From Fodinicola acaciae (GTDB taxonomy: Bacteria > Actinomycetota > Actinomycetes > Mycobacteriales > HKI-0501): DNA of 64,000 nt. Every line of letters begins with the position of its first letter. The first letter of the stretch is position 1. A model generated the notes under the pieces. That model was given only the letters and a program-made list of their open reading frames with translations, was not told the DNA's origin and searched no databases. Below are positions 1-8,032 of this stretch, one piece after another. A program made the position numbers and the translations under genes. The stretch spans positions 2,170,001-2,234,000 of the forward strand of contig NZ_WOTN01000002.1 of the NCBI RefSeq assembly GCF_010993745.1. Direction: 5' to 3'.

Positions 1-501
1 CAGCTCGGCGAACACGTCGATGACAGTGGCAACCGAGGAGACCTCGTCGCGTACGCGTGTGGCCTGCTCGAGCAGCGATCGATCGCCGGAACGCTCGGCG
101 GTCAGAAACGCGACGGCCCGCGTCTGCCGGCACATCGGCACGAGCTCATGCTCGCGAAAGGCGGTCGGAAACGGGGTGGCGATCGCGCCGATTCGTACGA
201 TCGCCAGCAACGACCGCACGAGCTGTGCGCAGTTTGGCAGCTGTACGGCCACGATGTCGCCGGCGCGTACGCCTGACGACAGCAGATGCGCGGCGAGCGA
301 GTCGACCTGCGCGTCCAGGTCGTGCCAGCTCCAGCGCCGCGGCGAATGTCCGGTCAGCGCGGCCAGGTTCGGCGGATCGGCCACCGCCGGTTGGCCGCCG
401 GACTCGGCGACCCTGGCGCGCAGCAGGCCGTCGATCGTGTCGCCGCTCCACCAGCCTCGCGCGACGAAATCCGCGGCTTCCTCGGCCGGATGGCACTTCA
501 T
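1..501 (-). CDS. AMP-binding acyl-CoA/aromatic acid CoA ligase, N-terminal part (cut by window edge)
   Basis: Reading leftwards from the ATG at 501, the frame stays open to base 1 (167 codons), so only the N-terminal third is present. It looks like the start of an ANL-superfamily (AMP-binding) enzyme: a short leader with WWSGDTIDGLL, then a WSWHDLDAQVDSLA stretch and GVRAGDIVAVQLPNC near residue 80, the usual first beta-strand region of CoA ligases. The P-loop and adenylation motifs would lie outside the window. The ATG overlaps the TGA of the upstream dioxygenase as ATGA, so the two are probably translationally coupled. By context the acid activated may come from the dioxygenase product; that is inference. 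Confidence 0.85.
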   Translation of the reverse strand, partial: MKCHPAEEAADFVARGWWSGDTIDGLLRARVAESGGQPAVADPPNLAALTGHSPRRWSWHDLDAQVDSLAAHLLSSGVRAGDIVAVQLPNCAQLVRSLLAIVRIGAIATPFPTAFREHELVPMCRQTRAVAFLTAERSGDRSLLEQATRVRDEVSSVATVIDVFAEL

Positions 502-1949
502 GCTGAGAAACTCCGCAGTTGGTCGGCGCGTATCCAGGTGGCGTGGAAGCCGAGCGGCACACGCTGCGGCAACAACACGCGGGCGACCGGTCCGGCGGTC
601 ACGTCGGCGGCATCGAAGATGTCCAGCTCCGAGCGGTTTTCCCGTTCGTCCTGGACAAACGTCACCAGATAGCCGTCGTCGTCGGAAGTGGAGCCGTCGC
701 GCGGCGCGAACGGCGCCTCGCTTCCCCAGCGCCCCTGCCCAAACGACCACTGCGTCTTGGCGCCGGTGCTGATGTCGTATTTCACCAGGCCGTCGAAAAG
801 CAGCGTCGACTCCGGCGAGATGTGCACGTTGTACGCGAAGCGGCCGCGCTGGCCGACCGTCCTCGCGTCCACACTCGGAAACTCGGTGTTGTCGTCGTCC
901 AGCGCGGTCTCGGCGGTCGCGCCGGTCGCGAGATTGAAGCGATAGCGGTGAAGTTGCGCGTCCAGCCGCAGATACGAGAGCATTTTCGCCAGTGGAGTCA
1001 CCGCGTCGGCGCGCGGCTGCGGCCGCTTCACCCGGCACACGTCCATCACCACCTCGTCGCCGTCCTCCCAGGCGTTGACGACGTGGTAGATGTAGCACGA
1101 GCTGGCCTCGAACCAGCGTACGTCGCTGCCATATCGCGGCAGCACCCCGAAACGCGCCGGTAGCGACCGGTCAAAGACGATCTTGTGCCGACCCTGCCGG
1201 GCCGCCGCAAGGTCCTGCACCAGTGGCAGATCCATGAGTACGGCGTAATGTTCGGTGATGGCCATGTCGTGCGGCAGCCGCGGACCGGGAAGGTCCACAT
1301 TGGTCAGGTGCGTGACGCGGCCGTCCGCGCTGATGACGCCGTAACGCATGAAGGGCGGCGTCGGTCCGTAGTCAAACCAGAAAAGCTCCCCGGTGCGCTC
1401 GTCGACCTTCGGATGCGCCATCATGTCGCCGGCCAGCGTGCCGAGAAAGTCCTCCGCGCCAAGGGTTTCCAGTGACAGCGGGTCGATCGCGTACGGACTG
1501 CCGCACAGATACCAGGTGGCCAACACCTTGCCACGGTGGAAAATCACGTCGGTGTTGGCGTTGTCCTTCAGCGGCAGGCCGCGCGCGTTGCCAAACGGGT
1601 TGCCCTTCGGGTTTTCCATCACGCCGGTCCACAGCGCCTTGCCGGCGGCCGACTCGGCCTCGAAGGCTTTGGTGCGGATCCAACGATTCCGGTAACGTGC
1701 CTTTCCATTTTCCAGCTGTACGGCGTGCACCATGCCGTCGCCGTCGAACCAGTGATAGCGGCCGTCCGGCCGATAGCGCGGATTGGGTCCGTTGCGCAGG
1801 TAGACGCCGTTGAGATCGGCCGGAATCTGGCCGATGACCTGCAGATTGTCCGCGTCGATCTCGGTGTCGACCGGCGCGTACACGCCGAGCAGGTAGGGGT
1901 TGGGCTCGGCGCCGGCGACCTGTGCGACGGCAACAGGCTGGCTCGTCAT
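498..1949 (-). CDS. Carotenoid oxygenase family dioxygenase (RPE65/lignostilbene type)
   Basis: A 483-residue protein of the carotenoid cleavage oxygenase family, non-haem iron enzymes that split a C=C bond in carotenoids, stilbenes or phenylpropenes. The four iron-binding histidines have good candidates: MMAHPKVD, LPHDMAITEHY, YHVVNAWEDG and the C-terminal GFHATW. LRNGPNPRY near the N terminus is a family signature. The ATG at 1949 is chosen because the upstream alternative at 2033 would overlap the divergent regulator and adds residues without homology. It ends in an ATGA overlap with a CoA ligase. Pairing with a ligase suggests catabolism of a stilbene or phenylpropene rather than carotenoid biosynthesis, but the substrate cannot be read from sequence. 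Confidence 0.9.
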   Translation of the reverse strand: MTSQPVAVAQVAGAEPNPYLLGVYAPVDTEIDADNLQVIGQIPADLNGVYLRNGPNPRYRPDGRYHWFDGDGMVHAVQLENGKARYRNRWIRTKAFEAESAAGKALWTGVMENPKGNPFGNARGLPLKDNANTDVIFHRGKVLATWYLCGSPYAIDPLSLETLGAEDFLGTLAGDMMAHPKVDERTGELFWFDYGPTPPFMRYGVISADGRVTHLTNVDLPGPRLPHDMAITEHYAVLMDLPLVQDLAAARQGRHKIVFDRSLPARFGVLPRYGSDVRWFEASSCYIYHVVNAWEDGDEVVMDVCRVKRPQPRADAVTPLAKMLSYLRLDAQLHRYRFNLATGATAETALDDDNTEFPSVDARTVGQRGRFAYNVHISPESTLLFDGLVKYDISTGAKTQWSFGQGRWGSEAPFAPRDGSTSDDDGYLVTFVQDERENRSELDIFDAADVTAGPVARVLLPQRVPLGFHATWIRADQLRSFSA

Positions 1950-2020
1950 CACCCCAGCCTGGCCCGGATAGCCGGACCCGTCAATAGGCTTCGCTTGTTG
2001 TAGCCAGTTAGAATGCGCGG

Positions 2021-2920
2021 GTGACCGCGCCATTGTTGCGTACCCTGGACCTTCTCGGCGACCAGTGGATTTTGCTGATCCTGCAGAGCATTTTCCTGCG
2101 CGTCCGGCGATATGACGACATCCAGCGCCGGCTCGGGATTTCGCCGACCGCGCTGTCCGGCCGGCTGTCCGACGCGGTCGAGGCCGGCGTACTGGTCAGG
2201 GTGCCCTACCAGAGCAGCAACCGGACGCGGCACGAATACCGGCTGACCAGCCGCGGTTTGGATCTGTGGCAGCTGTTGACGGCGATCTGGACCTGGGAAC
2301 GCGACTGGATGAGTCCGCGCGGCCTGCCGGATCTGCTGCACCGGCCGTGCGGCGAGGTCACCTCCGCGCCGCTCGGCTGCGCGGACTGTGGTCAGCCGGT
2401 GCGGCTCACCGAAGTCGCTTTTCAACAGCGTCAGCCGCTGATGCTGACCGGCCAGGCACAACGGCGGTTTCGACGTACGGACAGCAGCCGCTTCGCCGCC
2501 GATCCACTGCTGTTTTTCCCCACCACGATGGAAATGCTTGGTGACCGGTGGTCGGTCGGCCTGCTGAGTGTCGCGTTTTTCGGCGGCCGGCATTTCTCCG
2601 AGTTCGAGCGCGCGCTGGGAATTGCTCCGAGCGTGTTGTCCGGTCGGCTGGCGCGGCTCGTGGAGCTCGGCATCATGCGTACGACCATCGGCACCACGCG
2701 CACTGACGCGCGGGCGTATCACCTGACGGCGAAAGGTCGCGCGTTTTTTCCCACGCTGGTGTTCATCGCCGACTGGACGCTCACGCAGCATCCGGCGATC
2801 GAGCCGACCGTGCTGATCACCCACACACCGTGCGGCAGCACTCTGGCGCCTTGCCTGCTGTGCTCGTCGTGCGGCCACGTGCTCACGAGGACGACGGTCC
2901 GGATCCAACCGCGAGATTGA
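2021..2920 (+). CDS. Tandem HxlR-family winged-helix transcriptional regulator
   Basis: A 299-residue protein with two HxlR winged helices in one chain. Domain 1 (about 5-100) has LLGDQWILLILQ and LGISPTALSGRL. Domain 2 (about 168-260) has MLGDRWSVGLLS and LGIAPSVLSGRL. Each is followed by a short Cys motif (CADCG; CSSCG) preceded by another Cys, which may bind a metal or sense redox state. HxlR proteins usually act as homodimers, so this one resembles a covalent dimer. It starts with GTG and is divergent from the dioxygenase/ligase pair by 71 bp, so it probably regulates that pair. Its last 38 bp overlap the convergent phosphatase gene. Confidence 0.88.
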   Translation: MTAPLLRTLDLLGDQWILLILQSIFLRVRRYDDIQRRLGISPTALSGRLSDAVEAGVLVRVPYQSSNRTRHEYRLTSRGLDLWQLLTAIWTWERDWMSPRGLPDLLHRPCGEVTSAPLGCADCGQPVRLTEVAFQQRQPLMLTGQAQRRFRRTDSSRFAADPLLFFPTTMEMLGDRWSVGLLSVAFFGGRHFSEFERALGIAPSVLSGRLARLVELGIMRTTIGTTRTDARAYHLTAKGRAFFPTLVFIADWTLTQHPAIEPTVLITHTPCGSTLAPCLLCSSCGHVLTRTTVRIQPRD

Positions 2921-3437
2921 CCGAGGAGACGGTCCAGGACGGTCCGGAGCGTGACAACGCCGTGCGGCTGAGCGGTGAGACGTCGATCCGCCAGAAGGAC
3001 CGCGGCGGCGCGGCGAGCGCGTGGACGAGCGCGGCGCGGACGACCGCGGCGTGCGTGACGGCGACCGTACGCCCCTCGACGGTCTCCAGCCACGCGCCGA
3101 CCCGCGCGATCAGCGACTCGACGGACTCGCCGCCGTGCGGAGTCGCGGCCGGGTCGGTCAGCCATAATGCCAGGTCAGCCTGGTCGACCTCGGTGAGCGT
3201 ACGGCCGCGCCACGCGGCCACGTCGAGGTCGGCCAGAGGCGGCTCGACGGTCGCCGCGAAGCCGAGGCCTTCGGCCGTACGCCGGCATCGACGCTCCGGG
3301 CCGGTCAGGAACGTGCCGGCGCGCAGGCCGATGGGCGGCACCGGCGCGAGCAGATCGTCGTCGTCGATCGCGAAGCTGGCCGCGCGTGTCGCGGCCGTCG
3401 GCGCGTGGCTGATGAGCGTAAGCCGCGACGTGAGCAT
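2883..3437 (-). CDS. Histidine phosphatase family protein next to the cobalt uptake genes
   Basis: A 184-residue protein of the histidine phosphatase (phosphoglycerate mutase-like) superfamily. The usual N-terminal RHG is replaced by SHA (LTLISHAPTAATR, His about residue 10). The second catalytic His is in AVTHAAVVRA, and GPERRCRRTAEGLG gives the conserved Arg. The ATG at 3437 is preferred to one 45 bp upstream because homology begins there. It is divergent from cbtBA, with the riboswitch lying between. From this position a role in cobalamin metabolism, like CobC (alpha-ribazole phosphatase), is plausible but unproven. The SHA variant appears to be a family habit at such loci. Its 3' end overlaps the HxlR gene. 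Confidence 0.8.
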   Translation of the reverse strand: MLTSRLTLISHAPTAATRAASFAIDDDDLLAPVPPIGLRAGTFLTGPERRCRRTAEGLGFAATVEPPLADLDVAAWRGRTLTEVDQADLALWLTDPAATPHGGESVESLIARVGAWLETVEGRTVAVTHAAVVRAALVHALAAPPRSFWRIDVSPLSRTALSRSGPSWTVSSVNLAVGSGPSSS

Positions 3438-3469
3438 GCTCTCCTCGATTGACACCACCTTGGCCGGCA

Positions 3470-3572
3470 GCCTAGCGTTCACTCGTTCGACGGCAATGAG
3501 GAAGCCGGTGAGAGTCCGGCACGGTCGCGCCGCTGTGAGCGAGCCTCAGCTCGCGAGTCAGACCCTCCGTCG
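3470..3572 (+). promoter_or_regulatory. Cobalamin riboswitch upstream of cbtB
   Basis: The leader between the phosphatase gene and cbtB carries the conserved cobalamin-riboswitch core: GAGGAAGCCGGTGAGAGTCC at 3498-3517, then a CGCCGCTGTGA element at 3529-3539 and a closing AGTCAGACC near 3556-3564. The pairing CCGG...CCGG around GTGAGAGT is the usual J6/3-P3 region. The element lies 50-150 bp before the cbtB start and is followed by a strong Shine-Dalgarno, consistent with translational or early transcriptional control. Expected behaviour is repression of cobalt uptake when cobalamin is abundant. Exact ends are approximate. Confidence 0.85.
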
Positions 3573-3618
3573 TCGTCCGCACCGCCGCAAGGGTCGCGTC
3601 AACCCAGGAGGAGAAGCT

Positions 3619-3831
3619 GTGAGCGCCATCTCGACACCCCAGGCCAGGCCGGAGCCGATTCGCATTCCGGTCAGGGAAATCCTGCCGTGGGCCATTTTCG
3701 TCGCGGCACTGGCCGTCGTGCTGCTCTACTTCGTCGGTGCGGAGGAGGGCGCAACCTCGCTGATCTCCGGCCATTACGTGCACGAATACGTGCACGACGC
3801 GCGTCACCTGCTCGGCTTTCCCTGCCATTAA
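3619..3831 (+). CDS. cbtB: CbtB, small cobalt transporter subunit
   Basis: A 70-residue protein with one transmembrane helix (WAIFVAALAVVLLYFVGA) and a C-terminal His-rich tail, YVHEYVHDARHLLGFPCH, typical of CbtB, whose histidines are thought to bind cobalt. The start is the GTG at 3619, eight bases after AGGAGGAG at 3606-3613. A longer frame opens far upstream, but it would run through the riboswitch and is rejected. It sits 9 bp before cbtA in the same operon. CbtAB is a predicted cobalt uptake system commonly under cobalamin-riboswitch control in bacteria. Confidence 0.92.
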   Translation: MSAISTPQARPEPIRIPVREILPWAIFVAALAVVLLYFVGAEEGATSLISGHYVHEYVHDARHLLGFPCH

Positions 3832-3840
3832 GCCACGATC

Positions 3841-4566
3841 ATGAGGATGCTGCTGATCCGCGGCATGCTGGCCGGCCTTGCCGCCGGCGTGCTCGCGTTG
3901 GTTTTCGGGCGGATTTTCGGTGAGCCATCGGTGAACAGCGCGATCTCGTTCGAGTCGGCGATGGCCGCCGCGACCGGCGAGCACGAGGAACCTGAGCTGG
4001 TCAGCCGCGCGGTGCAGAGCACCCTCGGACTGGCGACGGGTGTGCTCGTCTACGCGCTGGTCTTCGGTGGACTTTTCGCGCTGGCGTTTGCCATCGCGTA
4101 CGGCCGGATCGGTCGGATGAGTCCGCGGGTGACCTCGGTCGTCATCGCGCTGGTCGGATTTCTGGTCACCTTCGTGGTGCCCTTCCTGAAGTATCCCGGA
4201 AATCCGCCGGCGGTTGGCAATCCCGACACGATCGGCCAGCGTACGGTCACGTATTTCACCATGGTCGTGCTGTCGATCGCGTTGGCGGTGGCCGCCGCGT
4301 ACGTCGGCCGCCGGTTGGTGCCACGTCTCGGAGCGTGGAACGCGACACTGGTCGGTGCGGCGGTTTTCGTTGTCGCCGCGACGATCGTGGCGATCCTGCT
4401 GCCGGCGGTCGACGAGGTGCCGCCGGGTTTTCCGGCCGCGGTGCTGTGGAACTTCCGGCTCGCCTCGATCGGCACGCAGCTGGTGATGTGGACGACCATC
4501 GGCCTGGTGTTCGGCGCGCTGGTCCAGCGGCCGCTGACCGAAGGAGCGGTCGCGACGGCGGAATAG
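3841..4566 (+). CDS. cbtA: CbtA, membrane subunit of cobalt transporter
   Basis: A 241-residue integral membrane protein with about five or six helices. Family features include LIRGMLAGLAAGVLALVFG at the N terminus, the FGEP/SVNSAISFE segment, HEEPELVSRAVQSTLGL, the FLKYPGNPPAVGNPDTI loop, and LWNFRLASIGTQLVMW near the C terminus. It follows cbtB with a 9-bp gap, under the same cobalamin riboswitch. Together they should import cobalt for corrinoid synthesis. No full cobalamin synthesis cluster is visible nearby. Confidence 0.92.
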   Translation: MRMLLIRGMLAGLAAGVLALVFGRIFGEPSVNSAISFESAMAAATGEHEEPELVSRAVQSTLGLATGVLVYALVFGGLFALAFAIAYGRIGRMSPRVTSVVIALVGFLVTFVVPFLKYPGNPPAVGNPDTIGQRTVTYFTMVVLSIALAVAAAYVGRRLVPRLGAWNATLVGAAVFVVAATIVAILLPAVDEVPPGFPAAVLWNFRLASIGTQLVMWTTIGLVFGALVQRPLTEGAVATAE

Positions 4567-4594
4567 CGGCGTACGCCCGGCGGTTGTTCATGTC

Positions 4595-5236
4595 GTGAAC
4601 GAACCGATCAAAATCGACATCTGGTCCGATATCGCCTGTCCGTGGTGCTACATCGGCAAGCGACGGCTGGAGGCCGGCCTGGCCGAGACCGGTGTGCCGG
4701 TCGAGATCGAATACCACAGCTTCGAGCTGGTGCCGGACATGCCGGTCGACTACGACGGGTCGCACGCCGACTTCCTCTCCGGCCATCTCGGCGTCACGGC
4801 CGAGCAGGTCAAGGAGATGAACGCGCGAGTCGGCGGCATCGCGGAGTCGGTGGGGTTGCACTACGACTTCGAGCACATGCATCCGGCCAACACCGTGAAG
4901 GCGCACCAGGTGCTGCACCTGGCCAAGGCCAACGGTGTGCAGGAGGCGATGAAGGAGCGGCTGCTCGCGGCGTACTTCCTGGAAGGACGCAACCTCGCCG
5001 ACCACGCCGCGCTCGCCAACCTGGCTGCCGAGGTCGGCCTGGACCGCGACGAAGTGCTGCGGGTGCTGGAAAACGACGAGCTGGTCGACGCCGTACGCGC
5101 GGACCAGCGGCTGGCCGCCCGTTATGGCATCCGCGGCGTGCCTTTCTATGTGTTCGCCGGAAAGTACGGCGTGTCAGGGGCGCAGGAGTCCGAGGTTTTC
5201 GCGCAGGTGTTGCGAAAGGTGGCTGAGGATGGCTGA
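4595..5236 (+). CDS. DsbA family oxidoreductase (FrnE-like)
   Basis: A 213-residue thioredoxin-fold protein of the DsbA/FrnE group with a CPWC active site at residues 15-18 (WSDIACPWCYIGKRRLE). A cis-Pro loop appears in IRGVPFYVFAGKYGVSGAQ near the C terminus. There is no signal peptide, so it probably works in the cytoplasm as a disulfide reductase or isomerase. FrnE-type proteins accompany polyketide and oxidative-stress genes in actinomycetes. Start is the GTG at 4595; an ATG five bases upstream runs into a stop at once. The gene overlaps the following 35-codon gene by 8 bp. Confidence 0.92.
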   Translation: MNEPIKIDIWSDIACPWCYIGKRRLEAGLAETGVPVEIEYHSFELVPDMPVDYDGSHADFLSGHLGVTAEQVKEMNARVGGIAESVGLHYDFEHMHPANTVKAHQVLHLAKANGVQEAMKERLLAAYFLEGRNLADHAALANLAAEVGLDRDEVLRVLENDELVDAVRADQRLAARYGIRGVPFYVFAGKYGVSGAQESEVFAQVLRKVAEDG

Positions 5237-5336
5237 GGACGACATCGAGCTGGTGCCGCTGGGCGATGACACCGCCGACGTTTGCGTCGACGGCTATTGT
5301 GAGATCCCTGACGAGGAGACTACATCGAAGGAATGA
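5229..5336 (+). CDS. 35-residue acidic peptide with a CX4C motif, coupled to the DsbA-like gene
   Basis: A very short gene beginning at an ATG inside the last codons of the DsbA-like gene (8-bp overlap in another frame). It encodes 35 residues: an acidic N terminus (MAEDDIELVPLGDD), then DVCVDGYCEIP and an acidic tail. The two cysteines are four residues apart. The overlap, in-frame ATG and preceding GAGG-like sequence inside the upstream gene argue that it is translated. The CX4C pair next to a disulfide oxidoreductase suggests a redox partner or substrate, but no function is established. I do not recognise a named family. Confidence 0.65.
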   Translation: MAEDDIELVPLGDDTADVCVDGYCEIPDEETTSKE

Positions 5337-5394
5337 CGTGCGGTTCGATTTCTGAGCCGATGTCCGGCGGCGCCGTGGCTGCCACGCTGGAGGC

Positions 5395-6231
5395 GTGAAA
5401 AGATTCGGCTGGCTGCTGGTCGCGGCGATCTTTGTGGTGTGCGTTGTCATTTTGCCGTCGACCGGCCACGGTGTGGTGAGCTCGTCGGCGGACAGCGGCG
5501 TCGGTGGTCGTCCACTGTGGATGCTGCTGGTGCCGGTGTTGGCCGGCACCGCGGTGGCTCTGGTGATTCCGTTGCGTACGCCTGCCGTCGCCGAACCGCG
5601 TTCGGTGGCGCGCACGTGGTTGCTCGTCGGGCTCGCCGTGCTTTTTCCTTTGTTGGTCGGGATCGGCTCGCTTGGCGACAGCATTCTCTATCTGGCGCTG
5701 AAAGTGCTGATGTTCGTCGTCGTACCGGTGGTGGCGTTCCGGTTCATCCGCGACGACGTCCGGCAGCCGCGGATCGTCCCGCGTACGCGCTGGCAGTGGC
5801 TCGCCCCGGTGCCGGCGATCGCGGTCTGGGCCAGCCTGGCGTACGCGACGCCGTTGGCGCCGGCGGTGCCGACGCTCAAGGACTACCCGGATCCGGCGTA
5901 CGTCGCCGTCGCCGCGGTGTCGACCTTCCTCACCGCGAGCGTCGGCGAGGAGATCTTCTATCGCTATTTCCTGCAGACTCACCTGGAGGCGGTGGCCGGC
6001 CGGTCGACCGGGATCGCCGTCGCGGCGCTGCTTTTCGCGCTGATGCACGTGCCGACGCATGGCAGTGGTCCGGCCTGGGTCATCGTGGCGACGGCGGTCG
6101 CGCTGCAGGGGGTCACAGGTGTGTTTCTGGGCGTGTTGTGGTCGCGTTATCGCAACCTGTGGGCCAACATCGTCGTCCACGCGATGCTGAACGGGGTCGG
6201 CGTGGTGCTGTACTTCGTCTCGCTCGGCTGA
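5395..6231 (+). CDS. CPBP family intramembrane metalloprotease
   Basis: A 278-residue membrane protein of the CPBP (CAAX prenyl protease 2/bacteriocin-processing) family. Motif 1 is GEEIFYRYFLQ, with E185, E186 and R190. Motif 2 is FALMHVPTH with its metal-binding His, and motif 3 is NLWANIVVHAMLNG. About eight hydrophobic helices are seen. Bacterial members act in peptide processing, self-immunity or protein maturation. Start is GTG at 5395. It follows the DsbA/CX4C pair by 58 bp on the same strand, so it could be co-expressed; a link to processing the small peptide is speculation. Confidence 0.9.
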   Translation: MKRFGWLLVAAIFVVCVVILPSTGHGVVSSSADSGVGGRPLWMLLVPVLAGTAVALVIPLRTPAVAEPRSVARTWLLVGLAVLFPLLVGIGSLGDSILYLALKVLMFVVVPVVAFRFIRDDVRQPRIVPRTRWQWLAPVPAIAVWASLAYATPLAPAVPTLKDYPDPAYVAVAAVSTFLTASVGEEIFYRYFLQTHLEAVAGRSTGIAVAALLFALMHVPTHGSGPAWVIVATAVALQGVTGVFLGVLWSRYRNLWANIVVHAMLNGVGVVLYFVSLG

Positions 6232-6282
6232 TGTGGGACGGATCATGGAATCGGCGTCACGCATCACCGCGAGCCTGATCGT

Positions 6283-7143
6283 GTGGCACGCTCACAGGCG
6301 ATGCCGAGACGACTGGACAGCGCCCAGCGGCCGTACGCGAGCAGGGTCGCGCGGCGGCGCGCGCAACGCCGTAGGCGCCGCGCCATCGCGTTGTCGCTGC
6401 TGTCGGTCGCCGGCGTCCTGACGGCAATCGGGACATTCCGGCCGTCGCCGGATGCGTCGGAGCAGGTCACGGCCGCGAGTGCGGCGCCGTCGTCGAGCGT
6501 ACGGCAGCGGCGGAACGCGTCTCGTGGTGGCGCCGCACCGCGTCCAACGGTCGCGTATCCGGTGCAGGGGCCGAGCACGTTCACCGTCGCGCCCGGCAAC
6601 AGCGACGTACTCGGCACGGCCGGCACGCGGCTGCGGTTTCGGGTGGCGGTCGAAAACGGCATATCGGGCCTGGAACCGGCCGCTTTCGCCAACGACGTGA
6701 CGACGGTGCTTGGCTCGGCCGGCAGCTGGATCGGCACGCGCAAGTGGCGTCTCCAGCGTGTCGGTCCGGGGGCGGCGTACGACTTCACCATCTATCTGGT
6801 GACGCCGGCGACGCGCGACAAACTGTGCCAGGACGGATATGACCGCTTCACCTCGTGCCGGATGGGGGACAAGGTGGTCATCAACGTCGCGCGCTGGGTC
6901 CACGGCGTGCCCAATTATGGCGCTCCGTTGCGGACGTACCGGTTTTACGCGGTCAACCACGAGGTCGGCCACCGGCTCGGCCACAACCACGAGCTCTGTC
7001 CCGGCGCTGGCCGGCCAGCGCCGGTCATGCAGCAGCAGTCGCTCGGCCTGCATGGCTGCGTCGCCAACCCGTGGCCGCTGGTCGATGGCGAGGCGTATCA
7101 CGGGCCGCTGGGTGCGTACCAGGATCCGATCCCGTCCGGCTGA
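6283..7143 (+). CDS. DUF3152 zinc-protease-like membrane-anchored protein
   Basis: A 286-residue protein with a basic N terminus (ARRRAQRRRRRA), one transmembrane anchor (about 34-52), a low-complexity linker, and an extracytoplasmic DUF3152 domain. That domain carries the zinc-protease signature NHEVGHRLGHNHELCPG (HExxHxxxxH) about residue 225-240. Four cysteines (KLC, TSC, ELC, HGC) probably form disulfides. DUF3152 proteins are common single-copy envelope proteins in actinobacteria, with unproven peptidase activity. Start may be GTG at 6283 or ATG at 6301; both leave the anchor intact. Confidence 0.88.
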   Translation: MARSQAMPRRLDSAQRPYASRVARRRAQRRRRRAIALSLLSVAGVLTAIGTFRPSPDASEQVTAASAAPSSSVRQRRNASRGGAAPRPTVAYPVQGPSTFTVAPGNSDVLGTAGTRLRFRVAVENGISGLEPAAFANDVTTVLGSAGSWIGTRKWRLQRVGPGAAYDFTIYLVTPATRDKLCQDGYDRFTSCRMGDKVVINVARWVHGVPNYGAPLRTYRFYAVNHEVGHRLGHNHELCPGAGRPAPVMQQQSLGLHGCVANPWPLVDGEAYHGPLGAYQDPIPSG

Positions 7144-7197
7144 GTCTCACGGCTCGCGCGGCGGTGGGCCGGGCAGATCAGTGCGGCGTGGTGTTTC

Positions 7198-7943
7198 TTG
7201 CCTTCGGCGGTGGTGCCGGGGACGGTAACGGTCTGCGCATCGGTGTTGGGTTGTGCTGAGGGTAAGTGGCGGCGCAGGTTCCTGGCCGATCGATTGGAGG
7301 GCTTGGTCGATGAGCCGCGCCCGAGAGGTCCTCGCAGGATTACCGACGAGCAGATCGAGCAGGTCGTAGTCGCCACTTTGGAACGCGCGCCGGCCGACGC
7401 CACGCACTGGTCACGCGCCTGGATGGCTGCTGAGTCGGGGCTGTCGCGCTCGACGGTGGGCAGGATTTGGAAGACCTTCGGCACGGCATCACCACCTTGT
7501 TCGCCGCATGGGACGTGACCACCGGCGAGGTGATCGGCTCGATTCATCGTCGCCACCGCTCGGTGGAGTTCAAGAAATTCCTCACCAAGTTGGACAAAGA
7601 AATCCCGGGCGACCTCGACGTGCACCTGGTTTGTGACAACTACACCACCCACAAAAGCCCGACCATCGACAAAAGGCTGGCGGCACACCCCCGCTTCCAG
7701 ATGCACTTCACCCCGACCTACTCCTCCTGGCTCAACCAAGTGGAGCGATGGTTCGGGCCGCTCACCGACAAACGCCCACGCCGCAGCGCACACAAATCCC
7801 TGCGCGCACTGGAAAACGACATCCGTGACTGGCTCGCCACCTGGAACAACAACCCCAAGCCTTTCATCTGGACCAAAACCGCAGACGAGATCTTCGAACG
7901 CCTCGCCTCATATCTTCAGCGAATTCCTGGCGCAGGACACTAG
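7198..7943 (+). pseudogene. IS630-family transposase remnant with internal deletions
   Basis: Two reading frames together match an IS630-type DDE transposase. The first covers the helix-turn-helix/linker part, with KWRRRFLADRLEGLVDEPRP and DATHWSRAWMAAESGLSRS. The second covers the C-terminal catalytic half, with RHGITTLFAAWD, VHLVCDNYTTHKS (second Asp), SSWLNQVERWFG (Glu) and the usual tail LASYLQRIPGAGH. At about 7478-7482 the text jumps from RIWKTF straight to RHGITT in another frame, so about 60 residues with the first catalytic Asp are missing. A second likely deletion at about 7263 joins a CAEG motif to KWRRRF. The element is dead. I could not identify terminal inverted repeats. Confidence 0.85.
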
Positions 7944-8032
7944 GCTTCCAGCGGCGGACGCCAGCGGGCGCGGGCCGTCGATGGCGTTGTCGGCCTGGTT
8001 GGACGAGCACGGGTGTTGTGTTGGTTGGTGGT

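Noticed and set aside
3472..3984. Minus-strand open frame across the riboswitch and cbtB
   Set aside because: Low-complexity translation without family features; the plus-strand riboswitch, cbtB and cbtA explain the sequence.
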